DNA from: Plasmopara viticola
Taxonomy: Eukaryota > Oomycota > Peronosporomycetes > Peronosporales > Peronosporaceae
DNA: 64,000 nucleotides
Reading direction: 5' to 3'
Assembly (NCBI GenBank): GCA_001695595.3
Contig: MBPM02000003.1
Coordinates: forward strand, 1,054,001-1,118,000
Below, piece after piece: positions 34,223-48,693 of the stretch (position 1 is the first letter of the stretch; every line of letters starts with the position of its first letter). The notes below the pieces were generated by a model. It was not told where the DNA came from and did not search any database. It saw only the letters and a list, made by a program, of their open reading frames with translations. The translations under genes and the position numbers were made by a program.

Positions 34223-37200
34223 TTATCTGTGTACCTCGTTATTTTTACTACGTAGTAAATTAAGTTTGGTCATCTCTTGCTCGATCATTTGCTTTAACGA
34301 GTTTGTGGGTTGGTCTGACACGAGCTCGACAAGAAGGTTAATGAAATCAACTTCGCGTTCGGAGAACTCTCGCAATGAAAGCTCTTGCAACTCGAGACGG
34401 CGAAGTAATTTGTTGCAGAGCGGCACAGCTTGTGGAAGCGACCGTTTGACTGTTGCAAGCAACTTATCCTCGCAGTCGCGTGCGTCCTGATTGCGACGCC
34501 AGTCCTCACTTTTGGCTTTGGATAAAAGTTGGCCATTTCGCCCGAGTTTGTTCATACGATCCCCGTGCTTTTCAACAAAACGATCAAGCATTGCCGTTTT
34601 CTTCTTCTCCTGAATGAATGATTTCATCATCAATTGAAACTAGCATGTTATCGATGCACAAGTACGCACAAGTTCAAGCGAAGCCAAATACATTCTCGAT
34701 GAAACTAGCTCTTCTGTTGCAACTGCCTTTTCTGCCAAAAGCTTTTCATTTTCATGATGCAATTTGTCGACCTTCTCAAGCGCTTGGTTCATTTCTGCAC
34801 TTAAGCGCTGCTTACTCAGTCGAGTCGCAACCAAGACTTCCTCCTTAAGATTCAAGTCCCTAATAATAATTGACAAAGCAACAATCACGTCAATAAATCT
34901 GCCTCCCAAGCAAATAGAACAGCTGCTGTGTCTACCGCGACAGCTGATCGACGCGCCGTGTAGACTCATCTGCCAGACGACTGTGAACTTGGTGCTGCCT
35001 GCATGGCATACGTTGTTTAAAGCACGATCGAGAACAGCATGTTTAAGAACCAATAAATGAACAACCGTTCTTTTTTTCGATATTCCATGACTTCTCGCTC
35101 CAGTGTTAGCTTTTCTTCAACTAATTTGTGATATTTCTTCTTATACTCAAGCGAAGGCTTAGTTGGTCCCATATTGACTTCTTCTACTCCGCTCGTCTGC
35201 ACACCGGTATACAAGCAAAACTTAGTATGTCAAAAAGCTCGAATAAGGCCCAGCAGATTCGTACCTTCAGCTCCAGAGCAACGTTTTCAGCTTGGAGTTC
35301 CTGTATCTGAGCGTGGAGATTGCCCAACTCTTGTTCGTATTGCTTAAATAATTGAGAAAGCGATGTGTGAGTTTCCACAGCACGTAGTTTGCTTCGAAGA
35401 CGAACATTTTCAAGTTTCATATTTTCAATCTGAACTTCAAACATTGTACGCATCTCCTCCTGATTCTGAAAGGCCTCTGTCGCTCGAGTTTCTGCTGCAT
35501 TTTTAGCTTGTTGCTGCTCGCGTACAACTGAAAGCAGTGCGTCGTAGTTTTTGCGCAATAAGGTTGCATCTGCAGCTTGAATCTTTTTAACCGTATCGAT
35601 ATCCAGGCCATCGACATTTGGAGCTTCCATCACACGGGGAGATATACCCGCCTTTTCGAACGCTCTTGATGTCATATGGTCAAGTGTCAATGACGTTGAA
35701 GGATTCATCGGCATGTATGGATCAGTCGGTGGTGCTAGTGTCGACAATACTGCATGGTCTACACAGTCAATCTCGGGTCGTGCATCAACGTATGACACCT
35801 TACGATCGCAAGAAGACAAGTCCAACTCAGAGCAATTGTTTGCTAGAGAGGTTAATGAAAAGGGTAAATTTTCATTTAGTTGTTGCTGCAATTGAAGGCC
35901 TCCAATATTTTTAGCAGTGCTCTCGTTGTTTTCGGTCTGCGTAAATTCGTTGCTTTGCGCGCTTTGGTCAACAATTGAATGTTGTGTATGCGACTTCGAT
36001 GCTGTGAGGTGAAGGGGGGATTGATGCGAGCTATGTGGATCACGCGAGCTATTTACCTTACTCGGTTCTCGGTCTTCGGCATCGTCTAGCGACTCGCGCA
36101 ATTGTTCATATCGATCTAGGAGAGATGAATTAGTTTTATGTGTGGTGTTACTCCGTTGTGAGACCTTTTCTTTCCTTTTAATCTCAGAAGATAGTGTTGT
36201 GGTAGGTAGAGGCCGTTCAGGAATGCGAAGTGCAGAAGAGATTGCACCAATAGTATCAACGGAGCCACCAAGAATATCTCGTTTTCGCAAGGCGAAGGAA
36301 GTCAACCAGCTTATAGCTTCTGACGACAGTGCCGAGTGTAAAGAGGAAGGCGGCGTTCGAGGCTTGACAAAAGAGTTCTTCTCCAACATTCCATCACAAA
36401 CCAAAGTCCGAGCTTGATTGATTGTAGACTGCGGCAAAACTACCGATCGACATTCTGACGTATACATGGCACCTTGTAACTCTTGTAAAGAGTCATTTGA
36501 ACATGCTTTAAAGCATAATTGTTCGAATGGTACGCCGCGAAGCGGCTTACAGACGCATCCAAAGCCTTGTAGGCTGGTCACTACATTTAACATTTGCACA
36601 CATTCTCGCAATCTAGTCCTTGAGTCAGTTATGTTGGCGTTCAGAAAAGTCTTGGCATTCGCGGTCAGTAAAGGCGTCAAGAATTTCGACAATAGCATTT
36701 TCTCTGTAGAATTGCTCGGAGAAATCAAAGTGCGCTTACTTGGTTGTTTTAATTTTTCGAAAATTTTGTATAGCTCGAGTGTTTCTTGTATCAGCACATG
36801 GTCCTGACGAGCTTCTTGGTCAATGAGATCAACATAATGTACAGTGCTCACTTGGCCACCACGGAATAAAGCCAATCGAACAAAGAAATGAGCAGTCTCT
36901 GCATTTTGCTTGCGTACAATGCGATTGGTCTTAGCAATTTGTACAATTCGAAATGCTGCAGCCAAGGATGGGGCCTCCAAAGTGACGAAAGCCAGCGGTT
37001 GGCCTAAAGCGCTCGTCCTAGTTGCGTTAACTGCCTTCAGCAAATCGATTGCTTGATTATTTGCAATGATCCAACTGCTGATTCCGAGTCGCCAAGGTCC
37101 AGTTCCTCCATCTTGGAGCTTTTTTCCGATACCAAGATCTAAATGAGAAAAGAAAGTATGTAGCATTCCTACAAGCTGCCCGAACAGCTCTACGACAGTG

Positions 37201-37691
37201 TCAGCCGGCATGTCAGGCTGCGGTGTAAGGCCTCCTTCATTTACACTTTTGCCAAACAACAGTCGAGATTTTTGCGTCGGGTGCACACCCCACACAACGA
37301 TATTTGCGTTTATTCCATCTTGTGCACTTCGTAAGGCAGGTTGCGTGATGTCAGTGAAAAAATCGATGGCGTGCGAGGGCGAAGTTGATGAAAACACGGT
37401 ATGCAATTTCCATTCAGCCGGCAGCTGCATAGTGTTGCCAAGTGAGGCCAACTCGTTCGTCCCTGACGATGTGGTCTCGTCGGCAGTAGCTTCTAAGGCT
37501 TCTCCAGCAAGTCGGATACAATTACGTTGCGAGAGCACCTTAAATACCGGCGTGGCATGATTTGCAGCAGTGACGTGGCATGACACGTGGATTCGGCTGA
37601 GCACTGGAGCACCAATTGTACTCACATTAGCCTCCGTAGCAGCATTGCTAGCCCAGGTCTCTTGAAAAGAAGAGTTGTCTTGGTCCGACAT
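34223..37691 (-). CDS. Kinesin-like protein with a degenerate motor and coiled-coil tail (four exons)
   Basis: Exons 37691-35265, 35196-35066, 34859-34670 and 34609-34223 splice in phase and give 1,044 residues (16 more if it starts at 37739). The N-terminal 400 residues follow the kinesin motor plan: HTVFSSTSPSHAIDFF with QPALRSAQDGINANIVVWG, AHFFVRLALF in place of SSRSH, VHYVDLIDQEA for LVDLAGSE, and SKFLTPLLTANAKTFLNANI for the SKLT...TxMIANISP region. The P-loop GQTGSGKT is replaced by GVHPTQKSRL, so ATP binding is probably lost. Then come a Ser-rich linker (about 520-650) and long coiled coils from about 690 onwards. It is likely a non-motile, microtubule- or partner-binding scaffold, perhaps flagellar; that role is inference. 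Confidence 0.8.
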
Positions 37692-38031
37692 CCTCTTAGC
37701 AATAAGGCACGTCGGTTCAATAACAGTCCCATACACCACATTTAGCTCAGCCTGCGGCTTTTCTCAATCGAAACGCAACAATGCACAATGCCATGGAATC
37801 GCACATTCAAATAATAATTAATCGCACGTGCTGGAAAGCAGGCCGCTGTGCCTTCACCTACTCTCGCTAACTACCCTAGCCGATACACTGAAAAACCCCT
37901 CCGGTCTTTGATCACTCTAGATTACACTATACTATACTTGATTTGTGCTGCATCCGTCCGCCATCAAGATGCGGAGGTGGTGTGGTGTAGACTTGACAAG
38001 ACAAGATCTGGTTGAGGCCTTCAAACATACT

Positions 38032-39139
38032 TTACGGCTGAAGCTCGCACGCAGTAAGCTGGTGCGTCGCCTCTTCAAATGCAGGAGCAGCGTACGCTGG
38101 GAGCAAGACAGAAAGGGCATGAGACTCGCCATCCGGAAACGGAAATCCTGACGATTCGAGGGAAGAATCATTGATCCCAGTATCCTCCAAGATTTCAGAC
38201 CGCTCAAGCACCAAGTGCATATCGGATTTTCGTCCAACGGTCTCAACTAATTCATCAAAAAGTCCAATCTTCCACGCGACGTGCTTCTTTTCCAAAAAGT
38301 GCCAAACACGATACGCGTTCCAGAAGTGTGCATTGTCCAGCTTCTTGACAAGTGCACCATTAACAGACTGGCGAAACACTTTTTGTATTCGCTGTACGTC
38401 GACGTCGACGTCGCCCAGATCTACACCATTGTTCACAAGGAAGCGTAGCAGCACCAATAGCTCATATTCGGAAGGACGATAGTGACCGCTGTGGGGATAA
38501 ATAGTTTTAATGACACCGTCAGTGATCACCATCATGCCTGCAGTCTGCACGCATTCGCCTCCTACGAAACTCGTGTGATGGATTCGAGGAATTTTCTTTG
38601 TCTCTTTCTGCGAGCCGTAGAGGACACCGTCTCGTAATACAAAAATCCACCCTTCCGGCCCAGTTTCCACAATATCTTGCGTTGCGTTATGTACAATCAA
38701 GCCGTTTTGCACAGAAAGCGCAAATTTCTGCCGTTCAGCTGCCGTATCACAGTACAGCACAGTCTCGCGCTCTAATTTCGTTCTTGGTACGCCGGCTACT
38801 TCAATTGATTCATCGTCTAGCCATTCCCAAAAACTTGGTTTCGTAGGTCTCATCGGTTGTCGCTTCCACTCTTTATAATACGCGCGAAGGTTCGCGCCAT
38901 ACCTATTTTAAAAACAGACGCATTCAAATAAGAGAATGTCACGTCCCAAACGTAACGTACCGAACGTACCGGTGTTTGCGATCGCAGACTTCCAGCCAGC
39001 TCTTCTTGTCTACCACCGAGATGTTTCCTGCGCTGTACCCTTTCACTAGCTTCGGCGAGTACTTCTTGGCGAGCTTGACAATCTCGTGCATATTTTGATA
39101 GGTAGTCCGTCGGTTGGCACGCATGCCTTCCACTGTCAT
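38032..39139 (-). CDS. IQM-like (IQ-motif family) protein (two exons)
   Basis: Exons 39139-38970 and 38902-38032 join across a 67-bp intron, restoring DRKHRYGANLRAYYKEW, which matches the plant IQM signature H-R-Y-G-x-N-L-x-x-Y-Y. The protein has 346 residues. Further family marks are FWEWLDDE, ETVLYCDTAAERQKFAL, WIFVLRDGVLYG, HHTSFVGGECVQTAGMMVI (about 165-183), IKTIYPHSGHYRPSE (about 188-202) and the helix LVLLRFLVNNGVDLGDV. Plant IQM proteins bind calmodulin independently of Ca2+ through an N-terminal IQ motif. No IQ motif is seen here, so an upstream exon may be missing or the oomycete form lacks it. Function is inferred. Confidence 0.82.
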
Positions 39140-42100
39140 CGGCTTAGTTTCTACCGAGTAACTTCCACTGTCCGATCGCTGAGGCTATCGGCTTTGTCTA
39201 TTATAATAGCAAGCTATCAGCCCACTCCTGTATCGTATTTAGACTCGCTTTGAAGAATATCTGCTATCTTCGCCAGAGTGCTGTGTCCCAGTAGTAATTA
39301 CTATCTACTAGAGCGCAAGACGTGCGTGTGCGTGTGACACTCGATAGAAGCCCAGGTCAAACGACGTTCCACAGACCAGCTGACTGTAAGAGCGCAAGCG
39401 CAACAAGACAGCAAGTGGCACACAACAGAGAGACTGAAAACAGTGCTTAGGTCACTAGTCTGTGTGTGATGGGTAAAAGAAACAAATGGCACAAAATGAG
39501 CTTGAGCACAAAATGTCTTTTAAGGCGTGTGTAGTTCGCCCGACAACTTGTTTTGTGGGTGGGTGTGAGAACAATCTATCTCACTCTTCTTGGCAAATAA
39601 CAAATGGGACAAATGAACTACTACAGACACAAACCAGCACACAACAATCGAGACATGAGTTAATATTAGTCCACGCCAAGTGGCCGCCTTGAACAGATGC
39701 AGCATTAGCTATTGCAACAGCTGGATTCCTCTAGTCTTACCTTTTTCTCTTTTTCTGGGTTCTCCACTACAACGCAAATTCTGCACTGAGCAACCTAACA
39801 GAAACTCGGAGATTTGGTAGACTATTTGGCCCGTCGCTGCACGAGAGAATACCACCGCGGTATGGGTTGTATTTTGACAAACCAGCGTGCTGCAACATGA
39901 GCCTGTTCCATTCTTGATTGGCTGAAAATTTTATTTGAACCAATGAGCTCTGCTTTATAATTTGAGCCCTAACCGGTCCGAATTAGTGTAAATCAATTCT
40001 TTCGTGCCTTGTAGAGCTCCCATAATAGGTCTCAAAGCCGGTGAAATTGTCTTACTTCTGTCTACAGCACTGGCGAGATTCTGAACATGCAACGCGACGA
40101 CCTTCCGACGCGCTTATATTTATAAATTTTCAAAAGATGGATACCTCAAGATGTGGGCGGAAAAGACAACCAGAAGATGACGTTTTTCAGTATGTCTCGA
40201 TATGCTTTTGCTGACAAAAGATTTCGACGGGCTTTACCAACTCTTACATTCTGGCTTAAAATTTTCGGTAGCGTTGCGCAACGTTAATATAGACAAGCCT
40301 CTACATCGTCCCCCTGTTTGATGATGTTTTGCCCAAGGCATTAGTAATATATTTTCAATATACGCTCAAGTTTATAATTTCATATAGTATTAAGAATATA
40401 AAAAATCGAGGATAAGCTCAATTGTTCCCCCGAAAAGCTAAGTTTAAATATTTTTCATCACGGTTTCTCAATGTCCACGCTTTTCTTTGCCGCCTGCGTC
40501 ATTGTTTATGACACATTCTTAGGCGTAAATGCTCATTACAAATTGCAGCTTGCTGATGTGATGGAATCGATGCTGCTACTCTTATTAAGTCAGCCGCTTT
40601 TGTAGGGACTGGCTATATTAATTATAATACATGTGAGCTAATTTTTTTCTTGCCAACTTTTAGAGCAAACGACAGTCAAATCGTACCAGCTCGCGATGAC
40701 CTAAATGTGTCACGTCACGTTGGGCACAACAGCATTTAGAGTGCAAAACATGAGCTTTTCGTATTTCAATTCAGGTATTGATTATGTGCTAATGACCGGA
40801 AAAAAGGCTAATTAGATTTTATACACGATTAAATAAATGCATGCGTCAAATTCGTGACGGGGCCACCTTGCAAGAAGATATGTAATCGTTTGGCGAATGA
40901 CTTTTTACTACCTCCAGTCTTAACAAATAAGAGTTTGCGATGGGCTGCAGCTTCAAGTCTGACTTATTCAGTACAATCCTGTCTCTAGGCGACTAAAACG
41001 CCGCGGTAGTTTAGGCAGAGATTTCATCCCTTCAAGGCATTTTCTACAATCAGTCAGCATGCAAAATGTTAGAAGTATCATTAAAGTGTATGACGTGCAC
41101 TACAAGCTATAATTTCTGCGAAGCTTTATGTAAACAGAAAACAGCATTTGATCCGGCTATATATAGCGGCATCATTGACTATATTTTTTGAATTGCATCT
41201 AACAGGAAAAAAATGGGTACTCTCCATAACTCGTTGATTCTTAATGTAAAATCGAAATAGATGACCAAACAAGGCAAAAAAAAGCTGTCAGTCGACCTAG
41301 CCGCTTTATAATGACCAAGCCAACTCACAATAGGGTATCTTTGGCACTTAAAAGTCCCAACCTTGCGTACGCGATGTAAGAGCCAACCCAGTTCCACTGC
41401 GACCCGACTTTCAACTCCAAACCTCAGTCACTGATTTCGAAGCATATTGATCCCTTTAGGGCCTTTCACGAAGCTACACACAAGTCACCCGCGCATAACA
41501 GTCACTAGGCGCGTGTCTTTGGGAATTATATCCCGTACACAGCGCTGTAAGAACCCGGGCGTATAATTTGACGCGATAAAGCGTTGTTTAGCAATTTGAG
41601 AGCTGGCTTAATTAGTATAACTGGGGCGGTTACCCTAGCGTATAAGTTTCGACGTTTAAAATATTACGATGCGATGTGTAGTCGCTGAGATCTTCATATT
41701 CAGCACTATTCTTGTTAAAAAAGTTGGCTTTCAATTGTAGAATACTAAGCTGTTATTATTCTACTTAGGTCCAGGAAGTTACTATCAGCACATATACTAT
41801 CCTGCATATACATTTAATCACGACAAACCAAAGCGCCTATGGACTTTCAACAGTCCGCCAATAATTGCAGGTTTTGTAAAGAAGCCGACGTTGGTGCCGC
41901 TAGATTTACCCTCTCGCAAATTGTAAGCATTTGATGAAAGCCACATTTTTATGCAGCTTTCACTCAAATTGTCACCTCGTAGCTCTTCAAAAATGGACAA
42001 GATCGTCAGTTTTTGTTGAGCATATCTGGACAGCTTGGTAAGAAGCTCCACAGCAGAGAAAGGTGTAGCAAGAGAGCACGATTGTCAATAAGAACTAAGA

Positions 42101-45100
42101 CGATGTCAGAGGAAGGGATCGTTTCCTTGATCAAGAGCTTAAAACTGATTAGCAATATGATTGAGACAACACTTCAATGCGTTACAAGTCTCAATTTATT
42201 TATAGACAGTCACCAAACTTGGCCTCTGTCAAAGGCCTGAAACAGAAACTGTATGCGCCGTGGACGGCAAGCAAAATGTGGCTCGCCCGCCAAAACTCTA
42301 AGCGAGCATAAAGGCTCTGTAAGAGGCATTCTTTTCTGAACAGCAACGATCGCGTACCACTCTCCTTGGTCCGATAGTATCAGAAAACTCAACCTTTGGA
42401 TGATGACGTGTTAAGGAGCACCACAGGTGCTCCGGTTAGATCTCGCTTTGCTCTCGGTATAATGAGGCAGCAAGCAAAAGATAACAATACCAAAACGTCT
42501 TCATCGCCCGTGAATTAGTCTTAAAGAAGTTTATCCTGTCTGTAAACTTAGCTGCCATGCAAAATAAACTCACCCATAGCAAAGTTTATAACAATTTTGA
42601 TGGATACTGACCCGACGTGGTATGCTCCATTGATGTTGTCGCCATAGATTTGTACCAAACAATAAAAATTTATCAAAGGCATCGAATAACGGTGCAGATC
42701 ACAGGTAGGAGAATTGACCGAAACTGTCAACGCAGTACATAGTAGGATTTGCGAATCACTTATAGCCAAGTATCGACGCATTGTGCCGCCTCGTGAGAGC
42801 TGTTTTCAATGATTAAGCAATGGATATAGGGGGACCTTCAGGATGGGAGATAATGTAGACTTTAAGATTTTTACGTCTTACAATTCTGTGCATCTTGAAG
42901 ACCTTACGATGGCAAATACTTGCGTCGCGTATACAAAGGATTTATATCTTGTTATGTGCGCGAGTTTTTGGCATTGCATCAAATTTTGCTTAATGTTGCA
43001 GTTGGATTCGTAAGACGCCAAAAAACAAGGGTGAATTGTGGGTGTCCTTCGTACTTTGCACTTCGACTAAGAAATCGCGTCTGGGACTGAGTGATGCGTT
43101 AGCCCAACCAAGTCGCCCCTGACGAAATTATTTATGTTCGTGAGCTTAGATATAAATCTGCTTACTAAGTCATTTGAAGATGACTGATTTTCGAGATGTC
43201 TTGGCTTTTGCATAAGACCAATCTAGGTACCGGAACAAAGTTTGAAGCGCGAACTTGGGCAATTTGTAGTCTAAAGGCCGCAACTTTTTACAAAACACTT
43301 GCTTTCAATACTGACAGTCGTTTGGCAACTTTGGTGGAGCCGGATAGAATGACACACACAATTTCTGTGTACCGAAAAAATCACGCCACTTCTTATAGAC
43401 CTTTTTCAAATCAAAAAGCACCTTTGCTGCACTACATTCGCAATATTAAAGGCAAGTGGCATTGTACCGAAGGTTTACAATTGATCTTGGGAAAAGCTCA
43501 TGGATCTCATGGCCGAAGAAGTTTACATTCTTCTTAAGCAACTTAAAAGTCTAGAATCGATCGAACAAATTCGCCGTCTGAACATCAAGAAGAAATCTTT
43601 CATCACGTCCCGTAACAGCAATTGTTTCTCATAGAAAGCACGCAAGCTTTAGGCGAGAAGTGCTTGCCTCAGGAAATGGTGTCTAGCTTGGGTCGAGAAG
43701 CATTTTTTGCTTTGTTGTAGATCTCAAGATTTGGCCCCGCTCAAAGCGTCCAGCTTTATGGATGTTGGTCCTTTTGACTTAATGCCACTATGGCGGCGGT
43801 TATGTACAGTATAAGTCGCCGTATGACAGCCTTTACTCACCTTTCCAGCAACATCAAAGCATGAAAATACTTTTGAGGTATGATGGAAGTGTCTCAAGGC
43901 TCGTATGATATTGGTCAATATACCTTTACCGACGCTTTAAAAAATGTTGGAGGCGTCGACATTGTCTCGGATTGGTCGATGTGATTTTTTATATATACCT
44001 TTACAGGCCTCTTTAACAATCTTTTATCATGGAGATCTTGCAAAAAACATCGAAGCAAAACTTTGAACCAAGCAAAGTTTCCGTGCTTCTCTTTTCTAAC
44101 TCAAAATCATTAATTTTGAAGATCTATCGGAGCTATCAGGATGCCGAAGGCAAAACAGTCTGCGCTTACAAAGCAGAAGTTTTTTGTGAAGGTTGAGAAA
44201 TTAGACGATGATCCTGCAAAAGGTATTTACAGAATAGTCAAGGAGAAGTACAGGTCAAACTCTTGAGAGCAAATGTACAGGAGAAAGCTAAAGGACGGCA
44301 AAGTATAAATGATCGGGCCAAAAAATTCCTGTCATCAAAGGTCCATGTGGCATTAATGTGGCTATGTACGTTGAAAGGCTCTCAAAATATAGGGAAATCT
44401 GTTGACCTTGATCTGTAGGCGAAACTTTTTCATCTTCACTTTTGACGACACAATCAATGTCAACATCTGATTTTGAACAATACACATCTAATAAATGGCC
44501 ATCCTGATTCTCTACCTGATGCCGTTACTCACCGACCTGCTAGATAACCTCACAATAAGCTATTTGAATGCTTACAAGCGAAATTAAAGTGTTTCGAATG
44601 GCAAAGCGAGCTTATATAATTTTTGGTTTCAGTATATATTTGGAAAAATTCCTTACGCTTGTTTTGCTCAATAATGCACCAGAAACTGTAACGAAATCTA
44701 GATAATACTATGTAGGGTTGCCTGAAGTTTTTCGGGGAAGCCATTTGGCTTACGTTATCCAGGTGATAGTTTGAACCCGAAATGTTTGTGCAAAACTTGG
44801 TTGATAGTGGAAGCATAGGATCGGAAACCCTGTCGGTTGAACCTGTAAAGAGAACTTAAATTATATCACAAGAAATACTTTCTAGGGCACCTCGTGTCGC
44901 AAGTCGAGCTGAAAGATTATTTGTAAAATCTTGGGACGCTGATTGACCTGCTGTCAACGAAGTGCTGAAGTCAATCGTGATGTTTCTTGACAGCCCAAAC
45001 TATGATAGATGTGGATGGAGTTCATGCGATTAACGCACCAATTCTCGATGAAGTAAGCAAGGAGGATGTACATGGAATGTCTAAAACAGAAATCTACGAA

Positions 45101-48100
45101 CGAAACAAACCGGATGGCGCATGCTTAACAAAAGTAAGTGTTTACGTGTCATTCCGCCTGTTTTCGAAGTGACCTCGGCTGCGCTAACGCTGTATTACGT
45201 CAATGTATGCAAGCCATAAATTTACGCTGACACGGAAACAAGTTAAACTATAGTGTGGCAGAAAATCTTGACACGATTCTAGGATCCCGATCTATAAGGG
45301 AACTGAATCCTTGCTTGGATTGTTAATAATTCTGCAACGCAGATTTGGCGTGAATACTATTTTTTTATTGAAGCTCGTGGTGGAAGTCTAATGCAAGGAC
45401 ATTGTTTTAGGGACGATCTCAGTAACATCAATCGGCATGAGAGCTTAAGCATCATTTTTGTGTCAATTACTTCGAGGACGCGAGGCTACCAACAACAAAT
45501 CGCTGTCCGACCAAAGAGTGAAGGGGACGTGTAAGACTAATCCTTTGACCTGTGTAAGGCCCTTTGGCAACCATCATCTGAGATGACCCGAGCTTAGCAA
45601 GCAATCAAATGCGTGGTGAAATCAAGCGCAAGACGTGTAGCTCTGACAGCGTGCGCAATATTAATTTAAAAATCTGGCCGATGTTTGAGCTTACATATGC
45701 TTGGCAGAGTCAAGCCAAAGTACCAACATGTGAGTGTGGTCAACACTGCAGCAGCAATCTGGATCAATGATATCTTCGAAGGAACATGTTGCAAGTTTGA
45801 ATAAATCAAATCGGCTATTGAAATTATATATCTTGGAGAAAAACGATCGGATTGTACATATAGCTTCGGCAACCGAATTGTGGCCTTACTGACCGGATCT
45901 TACGAGAGCATCACAGACAAGCATAATAAAAGGATTTGTAGCATACCGTTACCTTGAGCCAAGCGTGAATAGCAGTGTATAGCGGAGCAAAAATTACACC
46001 TTAGTAGAGACAGATTTCTTGCTGATTAAGCTCGATCGTAAGCAAGATCGCAAAAATTACAAATTCATAATACATGCTGCTTTTCAAAGTATACGGCAAC
46101 CGTGTTTTGATCGTGCGAAACGTGATTGCAACAAGACATTTTGCATCACTATCATACGAGGTTGAAGAGAGGATATCGAGGGACTGGCTAACTTTTCGAA
46201 AGATCAGGACGATATGGCCTGTTCAAGAGCGTATATTGTTATAAATGAAAGGGCGAGTGTTGTAAAAAAAGTCCAACTCTCTACAAAGGTTGCCAAATTA
46301 AACTTATCCTTTTGTGCGATGAACAGTTTCTGTCCCTGCACTGTTTGACAAAACTAAAAACAGAATTGTTGTTATCTGATCGATCTGTCTAGTGGCCAAG
46401 GCGAGTGGACGAAGATCCGCCCAGACAATTGCCTATAAACTTGATGATGATGTGTCCTGTTTAATCGTAGCCATTGAAGCAATTCGGCATTGTTGACATT
46501 CCGGATTTATGTTTGAGTCTTACCAAGCGACTTATTTGCCCTTTCAGACGGAGACAGTTCACCACAATTAACGTATCAGCCATAAACCAGAAAATAGCTT
46601 AAAATTTTTGACTTGAGCGCTGAAAATTTACGCTACGTATAAATACTATCATATTTATTAATACGGCGCAAGATCGCACTCGGAACGAGACCTCGCATGG
46701 TATTTGCGCAGGCCGCAATGTCATACCCAATGCCATTTCTGGTATGCTCCTGAACGATCGAAAGCCATGGAATTCAGCAATACACCAGCTTAAAGCCTCG
46801 CGACATAAAGGCAGGTCCTGCGTTAAGACTTCGTGAAATGAGACTATACATAAGAATTAACGCACAGGCGGCTTAAATTTTGTCGAATAGAAGGGGTAAG
46901 CACGTTTTCACTTTTGATAGCGAAGCCATTCGGTTTCTTGCGGTCGAACATGTGTTTAGACTTTAGCTTTTGAAAGGCTACCTAGATCGACTACTTCTAA
47001 TAAGGGTGGTTGGATTAATCAAAATGAAGGGCGGTTGGATTAAATATGACGAAGCTTTCGACGAGAAGCGAAAATACAGACAGAAAGAGATTGTAATATT
47101 AAAATCTGCCGATGTGAGTTTGGGAAGCCGTACTAGACACGACCACACCCAACAAAAGCAACAAGCTTGTTGCAAAGTTAGGCATATTGGCCAATGAGCT
47201 GAATTCAAGGTTGTGCAGCTTTACTTAATAAAAGCCGGGCGATACTGTGCCCAAGTGAGACCATGTAGTCATATGTGAAGTAAAGCTACGGATCATTTGT
47301 GGCAAGCTAGTCGCCACAGGCGAACCCAGGGTAGTCATACTCAAAAGGAGGAGGCAATGTATACTTTGCATGTCTTGGATGGAGACAGGTCTACCGATAG
47401 AGACAAATATTGGGTAAGTCAAATAATTCGAGAGAACCAAGTTATATAACAGTTCCGCCAACTTATAAATTAGAAAAGACAATGGGTTTTGAGAGCTGTG
47501 AGTGAATGCTTTATCATTTGGCAGGAATACAACGGGGCTGTTAGGCGTAAATTAACTTAGCAGAGAACTAACGTGATTTATCCTCTGAAATATAAATTTG
47601 GGAATTAAACGCGAATGTAGATTCGCAAACAAAGAATCATGACTCTCAGCGATTTTTAAGGTATAAAAGTTAATCGCTCGACCTGGCCCGAATATTTGGT
47701 CCCGAATATCAAATTCAGTTTTTATTGGCAAATATGTAGGCTAAAGACAAGTCTAAAATTTTTTAGAATTTGATGCTTACTGAGGATTCTGACCAAAATT
47801 TGTCGGATTGATGATTCTTCCTATGACTCTCTTTTAAGTTGTTGCAAAAAACATCAAAATGCGTGCTAAGTTGACGCTGATCTAGGGTGATCGAGAACTT
47901 ATCTGTCGACCGCCAATGAGCGTGAATGTTCTCTTTCTCATGCTGATCATGAGATCGCACGACTTTACATAGTTATACAGCCTTAAGGAAGAATACCGAA
48001 TTCGAAGCAGCACGTCTTGCGATTGGAAATGTACTATCTCTTGAACGTGAGTCTCTATGATGAGATCGTCTTGCTCTAGGTCAGAACGTCAGATAAGAAG

Positions 48101-48693
48101 GACCAGTCTCGAGGCAACACGAGACGATATAAAGTGAAAGTGGGGTTTAAAATTAACCACAAATTATCTTGTAATAGCCATTTCTCCATGACAAGCCACA
48201 ATGGCTCGCCAACCAATGAGATAGCACCCAAATTACCGTCTGCGCTTCGTTTAATATCAACAAAATAGAGCTCACAACCAATATTTCTTCACCCGAATAC
48301 GCTGACCTTTAGGAGATATCTTTACGTCGGCGAGGAAAGTGGCTCGATAACTTTTGCTAAGTGTCTGGTCGTGGCAACAAGGAAGACTTAGTTTTGATGG
48401 AAAGCATCATCCTTGACCGTGTTTATTTTCGTGATCGACGCTGGCTGGACTGGAGCTGTCTAGGCATTATATAGCAACGTGATCACCGGCCTCAGCAGAA
48501 ATCAATCCTTGATGAACGAAAGCAATCCACTGAAGATGACGCTAGTAAGAGTGAATTAGTTAACAAAACGAAGCGCTAGCTGACTCATTATCGCTCGGGA
48601 TAGAGAGAGGGCAGTTACAATTGGTTCAGAAGTTTCTTCAAATATTTCAGGCAAAAATAAACATATCAATCAGACGCAAGGACAATTAAACCA
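39140..48693. other. Gene-poor AT-rich region, no supportable gene
   Basis: No open frame here shows a family motif or usable splice structure. A CCAAT-like pair (GATTGGCTG near 39,915 and CCAAT near 39,939) and a TTTATAA run about 20 bp further could be a leftover promoter. Short open pieces at 41818-42051 (minus), 43196-43537 (plus) and 44140-44266 (plus, starting MPKAKQSALTKQKFFVKVE) look mildly coding-like but are unsupported. I saw no tRNA genes, LTR pairs or long tandem repeats. The region probably consists of decayed transposons. Confidence 0.5.

Noticed and set aside
41818..42051. Minus-strand 77-codon frame as a possible RxLR/WY effector
   Set aside because: There is no signal peptide, no RxLR or dEER motif and no upstream exon; composition alone is not enough.
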